From assembly GCA_008973525.1 (NCBI GenBank), contig WACJ01000007.1, forward strand, positions 1-64,000: a stretch of 64,000 nt of DNA. The letters are read 5' to 3'. The translations under genes and the position numbers were made by a program. The notes below the pieces were generated by a model. It ran no database searches and was not told where the DNA came from. It was given only the letters and a program-made list of their open reading frames with translations. This document shows, piece after piece, positions 37,301 to 49,040 of the stretch. The number at the start of each line of letters is the position of its first letter. Positions within the stretch are counted from its first letter, which is position 1. Source of the DNA: Stenopsyche tienmushanensis. Lineage: Eukaryota > Arthropoda > Insecta > Trichoptera > Stenopsychidae.

Positions 37301-37800
37301 GTGGTGGGGGGCTCACGGGGCGGGGCTTGGCCACGTGGCGTGGCATGGCCACGGGGTACGGCGAGGAAGACAGTCGCTTTTCGAGGCAAGGGAGAGTGTA
37401 CGCATACGCATATCAATTCTAACCTCTCAGCCTTTCTTTTCAAATTATTACTAAGCGCGTGTGTCATTGCAACTACATCCTATATATGCGGATATTTATC
37501 TTTAAAATTAACAAATCGTTCAAAGCGACGGAAATGCATAGCCTAACATAGCACTGGACGGAGGATGCTAACAAGGAACATCACCAAAGCGCCGGCAGCC
37601 ATTTCGCGTCCATGAGTCCGACAGGAGACTCGAAATATCGGAAAGATATATATTTCGGACGAGGGCGGAGCCCCTTTGCTTCTCATCGAGGCTCTTCAGG
37701 CTAAGATGAGAGGCGCACGGGCGCGTCTGGCCTCCGGAGCGCCCTGCGATTCGAGACTTTTTATTAATGCTATAACGCTTTGGTCCATGGGCTAAATCAA
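37301..37800. other. GC-rich block, possible Helitron-like or other repeat
   Basis: Sharply GC-rich relative to everything around it: GGGGCGGGGCTTGGCCACG repeats at 37316-37365, and a second GC-rich part at 37580-37760. The latter contains a GGGC-GGA-GCCC hairpin (37663-37673) and the folded segment at 37606-37661. Open frames on both strands (up to 104 codons) reflect a shortage of A/T-rich stops rather than a recognisable protein. This is most likely a recent repeat insertion. The exact ends are not visible. Confidence 0.4.
37606..37661 (+). ncRNA. Three-way-junction fold, hammerhead-like but altered
   Basis: Three complementary pairs nest around a junction: CGTCC with GGACG (outer), GAGTC with GACTC, and ATATC with GATAT. 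After the second stem comes GAAA, and before it is ATGA, as in the hammerhead ribozyme order stem I, CUGANGA, stem II, GAAA, stem III. The invariant CUG of the first core block is not present, and the second stem uses bases that should be unpaired. A functional ribozyme is therefore unlikely; this is a degenerate copy or a coincidence. Confidence 0.22.
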
Positions 37801-40800
37801 CCATGTCAAATTAGGGGGCAAACATTTTGCAACCATAAGTCCATCACTTGTTTACAATATGCTTTCGTTCGAATGAGAAGGAGCATTATCTAATCACTAC
37901 TGCTTTCTGTGGCAATCATTTATTTAAAAAAATCTTGCACCTGTGGAATCCATTACTTCTTGAACTAATCATCAAAAATCTTCCTATCCACCCATGCCTC
38001 CTTCTGGATATAAGATTTTTGATTGGAATCTCCTTAAAAGATCGAGATTTATTTGCTTTCCCAATCACTTAAAGTTTTATTTATATTAAATATCTATTTA
38101 TTAAAATGAATTGACTCACTTTCATATTATTTCTTATAAATCAATCGCAGAAATATTGTAGATTGCCATTAAATGGTATGATATAAGTTTGACTTATACG
38201 TGTGCTAGTAGAAATAGTGTTAGAATATGCTATTTTTATTATTGTTTTTATTTATTTTCTTGTTATATATTACTTTGTCCTAACTATCGAGCAACCTTGT
38301 AACTAATCTAGGACAACATTTCAAATCTAGTTAGCACTTTGCTTCGTGTCTTCGCCTACGTCTTTGGAATTGTTAAAGGCGGAATAACTTCCTCAAAATG
38401 ATCCATTTAAATTTCCATAGAAACAGCCGTTTACTTATTAAACTGCTGACGCAAGTCTACTGTTGAAAGAATTTATTCTCAACATTAAGACAAATTTTAA
38501 ACCTTTGCGCTGGTAGTAAAAATGTGAAAACTACTTGGAAATTTAGCCACAATCAGTGAATACAATCAATACAATAACATTTCCTATAAACAATAAAATA
38601 TTTTGCAGAAATAAATCCATGTGGTATATTGTAAATCATGTAAGAATTGAAGTTATAAAAGTGAATCGGTCTTTCGAACTCCTCCAAATATTTATAGATT
38701 TGAAGTGGCGAAATGATACACCCTATACATTAGGATCGATACAAACTCGAACAACACTTGTCAAGTCTACAACTTTTAAAGAAACTCTGAGCAAAGTTGG
38801 AACATTATTTAGAAGCATGCAAATATATTCAGAGCTTTGTCTGGATCGCAGACAAGTATACTTTGTCACAAAAAAGGGTGAATGAATATTTATGCCTCAA
38901 ACAGACGAAATTATTTACGAGTTCGTGGACGTTTATAATACGAAATAGGGGTAAATGGTCTTTTAAAATTGAAATTTGAGATTGCCCTCGTTTATCATCA
39001 TCTTGAACTCCCCGAGGTATTTTATTAATACGCTATTTTAGAGTAAAGTATGAAATGTGTTTCAATTTTCATATTTGTTTTATTAATATCAATTTATACA
39101 TAACTAAAAATAAGTTTATTTTTGGAGTATTCTGGATTGTGTAGTTGGGATGAAATAATTTAGGTATTATAGAGTTCATCCCTAAAACAATTTGAGATAG
39201 AATATAATAGAATTTAATCGTTATATATATATTTAAATCTGAACAATTTCGGCCATGGACTTTGTGATATTGAAACAGGAATGCTTATATTTTATTTTAA
39301 AAATCTAACATTTTTTACACACAATTTTATTTGAAAATTAAGCTACAATTATATTAAAATTTTTTGATGAATGAATGATTTTTAAAAAGATTTTTTTTTA
39401 GCAAAAAATATAATATATTAGCGACTTTTATAGTAGTGTGAAAAATTAAAAATAATACTAATGTAACATATTACTAGTCTAATATATTCATATATTTAAT
39501 TTCACAAAAAAAATATATATTTTAATATGTTGCAAATTATAAAGGCAAATGATATGAATCACACATATTTTCTATTTGTATTAAATATATAACAATTTAT
39601 GGTGGCAATTAGGATATAAGTCTACGTATGAAGTTTGCAAAATAATGCTAACACGCTATGGTCCGGATCACTTATTTTTGCATGATTAAAGGGTCACGAG
39701 TTTTCATGTTGTAAATATGAGACATACGTGAAATTGATTGGAAATTGTGTTGAAATAATATAAAATTAGTATAGATAAAATTAATCATAGGCAAAAAATC
39801 TTGCATATGTACTCATGGATTACTATTAATACAGCACTTGGTTTAATTTTTAAACAAAATCTCTTATTAATTAACTGTCTGTTGTCTTTTTAAACGATCA
39901 TTTGAGCTATTTATAAAAGAGTTTAAACCACATAAATATTTACCAATTGATTATTAGTTAGGCCATCTTAAAAGGATATAATTTCCATAAGTTAGGCTAG
40001 TTTAACCATAAGAAAGCTTATTTCGTGTGCTTTTTGGGATGTGCAAGAAATCATTCATTTTGAATTGCTCAAACCAAATGAAGTGCCAATTGATATGTAA
40101 TTCGAGACGCAGCGACTGAAATTTTGCACCCATTTCTACAAACGCTATTTACTGTTTCTATCAGTGTTTTTATAATGTAGATCTAGAAAATTATAGTCTA
40201 CTAAGTTTTCAATGTTGCGGACATTAATAAAAAAATTCGTAACCTGACAAATTTTACATATTGGCGTCAAATTTAAATCTACAAAGTTGATTTTTTTTCT
40301 ACAAGTAGTTTACGTTAATTATTCTTAAATAAATGTTATCTATTTTTGATACAAGATAGCTAGGGCATCGGTAGACGTGGCTAAAGTTGCAGCGTGGGAA
40401 CTTGTTTGGAGAAATTTTCAAAGCATTGCCATATTAAGTACATCCAATATTTATTATTAGGAGCTACAATATAGTTTCAATTTTGTAGATATAAGACATT
40501 TGTTTAATGTTTATTGACAGGTCTCAAATAATTATAAATATCGGCAACAGCATCATTGCGGTAGACTGCTGTTCTATATATACCTATAATATCAAAACAG
40601 CAAAATAAGCAAGAACCAGCTTTGTAGGAATTATTATACAAATAATGTCGCAGCCTTATTTGTATAATAAAATTCAAAATAAATGCCTCAAGTTTGATCA
40701 ACAGAGAATGAGATACACGTCACCATGCAGTAGATTGTTCAGGAATAGACTTCGGGAATTAAGGGAATTGGGAAGTTTTTCACATCCTCTGCATTCACTC

Positions 40801-43800
40801 GATATATTGTCTTTAGATTATTTTATATTCATATTTTTAATACATTAAATCTATGCATTTTTATGAAAATTGCTATTCTTGGAGTTTTATCTTATACTTA
40901 ATGTACCGTAAAATGTTTAGTCAATTCACTTACTTATTAAATCAATTAACAAATTAAGATGTCATCCCATGTGACTTGACTTAACTGAATGATATAAGTG
41001 TACTGAATAAAATAATTGCTACAGAACAATTAAATGCATATGCATGATTCATATCGAACTCGAAGAATATGACATCATTTTTACATCAACCAGAAAACAA
41101 AGAGATTAATTGATATTGTTATAGCAAAGACAGATTTCCATAAATATTTTGTTATACAATTTTGATATTAATAAATTTAAACGCTTGTTTTAAATGCCCT
41201 AAAATGTAAACACATTAAGTTAATTTACTATGATGTTAAATTATGTCTACATCGTTAACACAATGCAGATATAAAAACAGCATATTGTATAATATGACAG
41301 TTTGCCATCCATTTAATTAGCTTGGCGTAATTGAAAATGGCAATCCTTCAAGGGTTGAGTATAAAATGATATTCTACCATAAATATATTAGATTAATATA
41401 TAAATTCGGAAAATTCTCGATATCATTAATGGTCTTGATAAGCATGGAAATTTTCAAGGATGTCAGCATCTCCAGATAAACATCCTTAAGTAGCTCATCT
41501 TAAGGTCCGACCCACGTACACAGTCGCAATGCCACTTATGCTTAATCTGGTTTAAATTGTGTTCATTTCACATTGATGCAATTGCAATAAGTGGGTGCAT
41601 TGTTAGAATTTAAGCGCCATTGTGGCGATTGTTATATACCGAAAATTTATTTCGTTCATATTGAATTGATGAATTAATTAAAACATCGCTCTGTTGATAT
41701 GTGGAGACCTACATTTCGGCCAAATGTGGAGGTTATCGCCATTCAAGTTGACCGAATAGAAACTGTTTAGATAAATGTTAAGGGTGACGAACGAACGATG
41801 TGATTTATATTTATCCTCATATGACGAATTCATTTTATGATGTATTATGCCGAAAGATAACAACAGAGTTTGAACATATTTAAAAATTATCTCAAACGTC
41901 AAGCTAAGCGTTGTACAAACTTTTTTCTTGAGTAACTTTCTTTAGATAATGGCTGAAAGCATTGGGTTGGTATAAAAAAGTGACAGATTCTTTTCACTCT
42001 GTCAAAATCTTTCGGTTTAAGACGGGTTTTAAATAACTTTCAAGAAATTTAAAATGCTTTAGCATTTAATCATAAAGTTAATAAGATATGATATATATTG
42101 TAGAATAAGCCTGCCAAACATTACAGATCAATCCAATTAAAATCATTTTTAAAAGGCAATAATATCTCAATAGTGACTTATTAGTGTACGATATCGATAA
42201 ATTGGTTATAGAAAGTGTAGATGATTGATATTTTAATCAAATTTTCATCAAAAATAATCCGGCTCAAAGAAATATCGCTGAACATTTAATCGGATGGAAT
42301 GAATTGAATTATTGCCAATGAAATCAGATTTAATAATAATCCCTTAATTGCACTTTCGATCATTATCTTCTTAGTTTGTGAATCATTAAATAAAACTGTA
42401 TTTCGTTGAATGGATATTCCATCATTCATCTGAAACAAAGAATGATTATGAGAAAGCTAGTACTTACTCAAATCATGATTTAGATTGATCGCAGATCTTC
42501 GTTCATGTATTTTGTTAATTAACTGAGTGTTATATAATAGCGACACCCATACAGATTAAGAGTCTTTTTAACTTTTTGTTTTAGGTAAGCCTGAATGAAA
42601 AAACTGATGAACGCTGCGGACTTGCATCTTTTTTGACATGCCATTTTGATGTTTTAAAAACGATATAATATAGATATTTTTTAACTATGAATTTTATTTT
42701 TTAGTCTTATATAAGAATGTTATAATAAATCTTAAAGAGAGCCATTTCATTATATAGTGTATTTAGTGTGAAAAAAACTGTTAAAAATTACCTATTTTTT
42801 GGGTCGTCAAAGCTCATAATTCTAAAAAAGATGCAAAAGTAATATAGCGTATTAAGCTAATAGCAGAAAATTATATATCCACCTGAAATTGGTGATTCTT
42901 CCATAATTTAAATAGCTAATTTTCTTAATGATCAGCTATTCTTATTTGTTGTCGTCATAGAAATGCTGTTACACTTTAATGCAGTTTTTTATTCATTAAA
43001 ACCTGAATGCAAAGAGCACTAGAAACGTATTAAGGTCAGGTCACATATTTACATTGTTATACTAATTACATTGTTATACATGTTTATATTGTCATGGTTC
43101 ATTGTTTGGCTTTCTTTGTTTATGTTCTTTAGAGTACGTAGATAATATTTTCAATGCTCTCTAGTGGAATGAAACCTTGTTATTGAGGTATTGACATGAA
43201 AATCAAATTGATACAAAAGCATATGAAGCCATCTAGGATGACCTATTTGTCTTGAAACAGTGTAACTTCGCCGATGAAGCTATCTCAGAATGGCCGAAAC
43301 AATATTTTTTCCAATTAATAGTTTCCAATTAGAGTACATATATCTAATTTCCGCTTTCGCTCTTCCAATATGGCTTCTTTGAAAGAAAAGTTAATCAACC
43401 CCATTTTTTATTTAATTGGAAAATATCATATTACGGCCACGCGTCTACGTTTTAAGGAAGTTCGTATAATGTTTATTAATTAATTACTACTAATTAATTC
43501 CATGCTTTCCTACACTCGTTGAAAAGTTAAAGCCCTAATAGAACTTTTTAGGTAAATGTACTTTGCGAATGTTTGTAAATATGTATATAAATGTTTCAAA
43601 CTAATTAAAGACTCATTAGATAGCAACTTATTAAATTGCAATTGAGAATTAGAAATGGCAACGAAATTTTAATTTTGATGTAATTTTAAAAATAAAAAAG
43701 GATTATAGCGAAAAAAATGTGCGTATTATTATATATTTATCAAGATAGAAATCAATTGTCTATGAAACATATTTAATTGGAAATATCAGTAACTCCAAAG

Positions 43801-44820
43801 ATTTCCACGTCAGGGTTGAATTGAACAAAATATGAAGAAGTTCAAATTTTTCTGTAGTCTTTTTTTTTATTGTAACAATCAATAATTTTGTTAGCTTTTG
43901 AGAAACTTTTAAGCTTCCGAAGGGATTATTTTTAGATAAAATTCGCGTAAGAGTCCCTTATAATCTATTTTTTGTTATCTCCAAGATATATTATAATTAT
44001 ATTATCCTCCATCTCTTCTATGGATTTGTCTTGTTTATCCTTAATATTTTTTCATTATTTAAAAAATATGATACGCATTTCGATTAAGGTGTATTTTCTA
44101 TGAATTTTAGGATATTTTCATATAATTTTATTGAGTTTAAATACGTTATATGACAAAGAAAAGATGCATATTCTTCTTTTATTTGTATATATATTATTAC
44201 CAGAGATATGACGTATTCAGAACAATAGTCTCTCTGCTTTCATATGGATAATGACAATTGACAGTGAAGCCTTATACGTGCTTATTGAATCACTTCAGCC
44301 GTTCCGTATATGTAATACACTATCATCCATGGCATGGAAAGTGATTTTGTGAATATATAAGCTGTGCTTTTTAAATTTGCGTATGCTGTGTTTAACAGTT
44401 AACAAATGGTAATTATCACCCGCTGCTAAAAGCTTCATAAATATTGGCAACTAAAAAGGCTTTCATTTGATAATAAGCCCAATGGTACTAGGGAAATAAA
44501 ATTATGGGGTATATATTAAAGCCTGTCAGAAAATAATTCTGATATTGCCAAAATATAAGGCGGTAAAAAATTATGATTTGTGGAATTATTAAGCAAGTTG
44601 ATCTTTTTTAAATAATGCGCACCTAAAATTTATAGTCTTTGAAAATGTTTTTTGCAGAGAGAGGGCAATATATAGAATTTAATAACGGTGCTAAAAAACC
44701 ACCATTACCTAAAAGTATAATATTTTATTATTGTTATTTATATTTATTTATGTTATTTTTATTTTATTGTTATTTTGCTGACAAATCAGCCAAACTTGCG
44801 TATCAAACAAACTTAAGTAG
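37801..44820. other. AT-rich DNA with no gene supported
   Basis: Frames of 74 codons at 37848-38072 and 109 codons at 38556-38885 (plus) lie within chance length and show no domain. The stretch contains the hairpin at 40631-40670. Nothing else is supported. Confidence 0.45.
40631..40670. repeat. Perfect 15-bp hairpin, 10-base GC-rich loop
   Basis: TTATTATACAAATAA, loop TGTCGCAGCC, TTATTTGTATAATAA. A two-base bulge allows GAATT/AATTC pairs to extend the stem. The contrast of an AT-only stem and a GC-rich loop is unusual. It could be a palindromic mini-element or a structured transcript. Confidence 0.5.
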
Positions 44821-44822
44821 TA

Positions 44823-45602
44823 CACTCAAACCTTTTTTTGTGCGGTAGATGCTTTCTGCGAAAAATCGCACAAAAAAGCTATGATTACATATAAAAAGTA
44901 AAGATGCGTTCCATGACATTTGAAAAACCGCATAACTTTAAAGGAACTATATAAAATATGTCCAAAATCGCATAAAAAAAGTTAATAAAAAAACAGGAAA
45001 ACAATAAGGCATTTAAAGGATGTCTTGCATCATTGGTAAAATTTTAAGGATGTCTTACGTCTGGCATTTCAAATACCAGACATTCACTAGAGAAATACTA
45101 TTTATTTTAATTACAAAATATCATCGCTGTATGATAATTTTCGTTGCGATTTTCGACATTACTGAAAATCGCTCTCTTCTTCGGAAGAAATAGTATACCC
45201 AGTGTCAATGTCATCATTATTCTGTATAGATTTTCTCTTTCCAACAATATAATTCATAATTAGCAAAGATTTCACTATAGTCCCTAACTCTGTGTTTAAA
45301 AAAAATTCAGTCAGGTCATTTTTTTGCCTTATTTTCTCACAGTTTTAATTTTTTTTTAAATAACTAAAAAATAAATTTTGACATAAATCTGGTAGGAATA
45401 ATAGAGGGTTATATAGAAGAGATTCGTACGTATGATTTATACTGTCCCAATTATTTTTTTTTCAAATTTCGGTTAATGTTGATGATTTGTTTCCTATTTT
45501 ATCCAAAATATCTCGAAATTTTAAATTTGAAATTTAAAAAAATAAAAAAATGCTTAAAAAAATACCGCATAACTTCGAATCGCACAAAAAGAGGTTTGAA
45601 TG
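44823..45602. mobile_element. Complete TA-flanked non-autonomous transposon, copy B
   Basis: Ends CACTCAAACCTTTTTTTGTG and, inverted, CATTCAAACCTCTTTTTGTG, each flanked by TA (44821-44822 and 45603-45604). Length is 780 bases. Subterminal GCACAAAAA and CCGCATAACTT motifs occur near both ends. The left 280 bases match the inverted copy at 1803-2075. On the minus strand near 45.18-45.25 kb is a short frame, GKRKSIQNNDDIDTGYTISS then EEESDFQ and a stop, possibly a transposase tail. The TA target suggests the Tc1/mariner superfamily, but no DDE motif remains. Confidence 0.68.
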
Positions 45603-45922
45603 TATACAACTACTCGAGACGAACACATACATTTTTTTAGAAAAGGATTTTTGGGATACATAGAGTCCAGCCTTTTCTTTTCTCGCAAGGACTAGGTGGT
45701 ATTTAAGGATTGCTTCTTAAAATCATTCCTATACTTATAATTGCGTGGTTGATTATTAAATAAAAAATTATTAAAAATACATTTAATTTATTTTTTCAAA
45801 ATAATGATGAGTTTTTATTGCTTTTGGCATTTTATTTTTAATGGTATGTTTTTAAACCCCGCTACACTGTCAGCATTCGGTTACATTGATCGATAAAGTT
45901 GGTATATGGATATACTTTCACT

Positions 45923-45982
45923 CAATTAAAAATGAGCTTTTTTTGCACTTTTTTCGTCAATGTGAAAGCTCATTTATAATTG
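45923..45982. repeat. 16-bp hairpin with one mismatch
   Basis: CAATTAAAAATGAGCT (45923-45938) and AGCTCATTTATAATTG (45967-45982) pair in 15 of 16 positions around a 28-base loop. It is comparable in size to a short microRNA precursor. No other evidence of function. Confidence 0.42.
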
Positions 45983-46301
45983 AAGGGCACGTATTGAAGT
46001 TTGAATAAAAACTCAGCGCACCCGTTTATTCCCAGACGTCCTTGTTTTGCTGAAAAACGAGCGATTCTTGAAAAAAATAATGGAAATATCATGACATTTA
46101 GGATAAAAGGTTACATTTATTAAATTTAGCATCTCAGATACGAACAGAGATTCCCTCTGTTGAATGTCAAGCTTAAAATGAGCTTTAATCAAAATTCGTT
46201 CATGTATTTATTTAAATAGAGATGGCAAATTATAACAAAGGATAATCTTCTTTGTATCTCGTTTTCCGTGGAAATGCTTGAAAACTATTTTAGAAATCGT
46301 C

Positions 46302-46341
46302 AAATATATAGTGTAAATTTATTAATTTACACTATATATTT
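46302..46341. repeat. Perfect 18-bp hairpin, 4-base loop
   Basis: AAATATATAGTGTAAATT, loop TATT, then the exact reverse complement AATTTACACTATATATTT. Perfect arms of this length are not expected by chance even in AT-rich DNA. This suggests a recent palindrome or a mini foldback element. Confidence 0.6.
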
Positions 46342-47314
46342 ATTATAGAATTTATTTTATCATGAATGTTTGAGAATTTCCTAAATACTGTTTATTGATT
46401 AGTGCTGATGTGAAGATATTTCATATCCAATGAGTAGAAAAAATATATGGAAAAAAGTTAGTCATATGTACATATTCATCAAAAGGATACGGGAAAGGAT
46501 TAAAGCCTCGGGGCTATATTTGTTTAACGTAGGCCCTTCAAGGGATGTATGCAATATTTTCACCCAGACAGAAGGGGTGTGAGATTTTGTGGAATGTGAT
46601 GGAATATCTATAAATTCCTTTAGTTCTTAAAGTTTAATTTGAATTTAATTAAATATAATACATATTTATGTTGATAGAATGAAAGTGTGGGAGTAACCAC
46701 AAGATGAAGTGGTGAGTAGGATTCTGAATAGTAATAATACAAAATTAGATTTAGTTAGATCTGAATAGATAGAGAGATATACTTGTGCAAATATAATATC
46801 ATTCTGCGATAATCTTCATATAAGAGTTAATTGATATTCTTGTTTTTTTGGATAAATAATATGTTCGTAGTATTCCTCTGTGACTCTTTGAGTTCATCTC
46901 TATTTACTAATTATTCCATATGTAATAATTAGTAGAGCTTACCTGGTATTTAATTTAATTTTAATTTTCTTTATATAACTATGGTTTTGTCAAGTTTTAG
47001 TCTCTACAAGTTTGTTTGCCAGCACGTAGTCAATAGTCACCGTTTTCGTCATTCCATTTGGTATACGCCAGATGCCTTTATTTAATATTCTTGTGAAGAG
47101 AAAATGCTTCCCTAATTACCATGTGGTAAAATATTATATATTAGTATTATGTCACCTTACGTAACTATTTTCGTGTTTTATCCACCAGACAAAGTACGAT
47201 CAATTTAAAACGCCATGGCTATATTTATTTACAACATTAATAATTTGTGAATCCAAACATTGTTTGAAATAATGGCATTGATTTTTCTAATTTTCACGTA
47301 AATAACATTGATCT

Positions 47315-47385
47315 ATCAAGTACTAGATCCTAGGCTTATATTATAAGAGCCTGGTTCAAATCCAGACTTATGGAAATGAATTTCC
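47315..47385 (+). mobile_element. tRNA-like SINE fragment
   Basis: A canonical T-arm is present: CTGG-TTCAAAT-CCAG within GCCTGGTTCAAATCCAGAC (about 47350-47368). It lies downstream of a weak A-box-like CTAGATCCTAGGCTTA. The acceptor stem and a plausible anticodon arm are missing, so it is a tRNA-derived repeat or pseudogene, not a tRNA gene. Confidence 0.35.
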
Positions 47386-47507
47386 TTGTACCAATACATC
47401 GCGTACATCCAATAATGGATATGACGCCTTAAGAATAAGAATATGGATTAATATGTGACAAGGGAAAAGGTATGATACTCCAAGCTCTTATTTCTAAGAA
47501 CTATATA

Positions 47508-49038
47508 CAGTAGAACCTCGATTATCCGGATTGTTCAAAATAAAACCTAAAAATTATAATTTGTTGTTTTGCATGTGGAGAATTGTGTCTACTTTTGCTC
47601 ATGTACGTGATGATTTGTATATTACGAGGTTTATTAATTGTTTAATATCAGAAGATGGAAGCTCAGAACGAAAAGTTATGAAAAAATCAAGAAATAAACT
47701 TGAAGGGTATATTTTTATATGGTTCATACAAAGGTGATCAGCCAGGATAGCAATATTTGGTCCATTATTGTGTGAAAAAGCAATATTTTTTAATACAAAA
47801 TTAAATGGAGTTTCCACCTTCACAGCAAGTTTAGGCTGGATTGAAAAAATCAAAAGACGACATGGTATCAGGGAACTTCATGAAGAAAGGCTTTTTACTG
47901 ACATACCTTCAGCATATACATTAATTGACACATTGAAGCTATTTGTCGAGGAGGAAAGATTCGACGAAGAATTTATATACAATATTGATGAGACCGGCTT
48001 AAATTGGAAAAAACTACCTAACAAATCTTTAGCATCAAGACGTGAAAATACTTCACCCGGGCAAATAACGTGTCACTATAATGATGTGTGCAAATGCATC
48101 AGGCTGATACAGACTGCTACTGCTCGTCATTGGAAGATCAAAGAGCCCCAGATGCTTTAAAAACATTAAAAGTCTTCCGGTTGAATATGATCATCGGAAA
48201 AAGGCTTGGATGAATGGTGTAGTTTTTAAGCGATTGTACGAAAAACAGTTCATACCAAAAGTGAAAAAATATCAAACATCCAAAGATAAAAAAGAGGTAA
48301 AACATTATCAATACTAGACAATGCATCATCCCACCCATATATAGACAGTTTAAACCAGATTGATGAAATGTTTACAGTAAACTTTCTTTCACTAAATGAC
48401 ACGTCGGTAATTCAACTGATGGATCAGGATGTAATAGAAATATTCAGACTTTTACATAGAAATCAGATGCTTCGACGATTATTGCTAGCAGACGAAAATA
48501 GCGAAGAAACAGTTATCAGCTTCCATAAGAAAATAAATTTAAAAGATTGTTGCTACATCGCAGCAGATAGTTGGATTTTTTAGATGTATCAACCTTGAAA
48601 AAATAATGGACCAAAATTATATTGACTTCCAGTAACGCGATAGAACCTGATTCTAAATTTTGAATGATGAGGAAATAATTAAAGAAATATCTGCCTCAAA
48701 AGAACAAAGTCGATTAGACGAAGAAGAGATTTGCGAGGGGGGAGATATTGGTCTTACACATTCTGAAGCTTTTCAGCGTTTAGATATCGCCATGAAATGG
48801 CTTAAGAACCAAGAAGAGTGTAATTCAGGATAACTTATATATCTTAAGAGTATTCGCGATTTGGCAGTTTCTAAAAGAAGAGCTAGCTTAAAGCCAAAAT
48901 CGATCATTGTATTTTCCAATAAAAAATAATTGACTATATATACTTTCCCTGTCAATCATGATTTGATTCGATTATCCGAATTTTTTTTATTTGGACTACT
49001 TTCATCCCCAATTAGTTCCGATTATCGACGTTCTACTG
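47508..49038 (+). mobile_element. Full-length pogo/Tigger element, inactivated
   Basis: Begins CAGTAGAACCTCGATTATCC and ends, inverted, CAGTAGAACGTCGATAATCG, with TA on both sides (47506-47507 and 49039-49040), the pogo target. A subterminal CGATTATCCGA at about 48968 repeats the inner terminal motif. The interior holds a degraded transposase in plus orientation. The total of 1531 bases is close to a short pogo element with its whole gene, so this is a nearly complete but mutated copy. Confidence 0.8.
47531..48920 (+). pseudogene. Pogo/Tigger transposase pseudogene
   Basis: Pieces in order. The CENP-B-type DNA-binding part includes KKSRNKLEGYIFIWFIQR, then CEKAIFFNTKL and GWIEKIKRRHGI. The DDE domain starts with FIYNIDETGLNWKKLPNKSL (first Asp), continues through YDHRKKAWM and FKRLYEKQFIPKVKK, has the second Asp in LSILDNASSHPY, and ends with FTVNFLSLNDTSVIQLMDQD (third Asp region). 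The C-terminus has LTHSEAFQRLDIAMKWLK. These parts lie in all three frames and are interrupted by stops (for example in-frame stops near 47740 and 48315). It cannot make a functional enzyme. Confidence 0.78.
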
Positions 49039-49040
49039 TA

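Larger units (their letters stand above)
45603..47310. other. AT-rich DNA with two hairpins
   Basis: Holds the hairpins at 45923-45982 and 46302-46341. No coding or RNA gene is supported. Confidence 0.4.

Noticed and set aside
37232..37546. 104-codon frame in GC-rich DNA
   Set aside because: The open frame follows from lack of A/T-rich stops in a GC-rich repeat block; Gly/Arg/Trp low-complexity start and no homology recognised.
37606..37661. Active hammerhead ribozyme
   Set aside because: The CUG of the invariant core is missing, and stem II competes with core bases.
37568..37804. 78-codon minus-strand frame ending GCRRFGDVPC
   Set aside because: Lies inside the GC-rich repeat-like block and overlaps the folded segment. 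No domain; a repeat origin is more likely.
38556..38885. 109-codon plus-strand frame
   Set aside because: Chance length, ordinary local composition, no motif and no splice signals.
47350..47368. Functional tRNA gene from the perfect T-arm
   Set aside because: No matching acceptor stem or anticodon arm at tRNA spacing.
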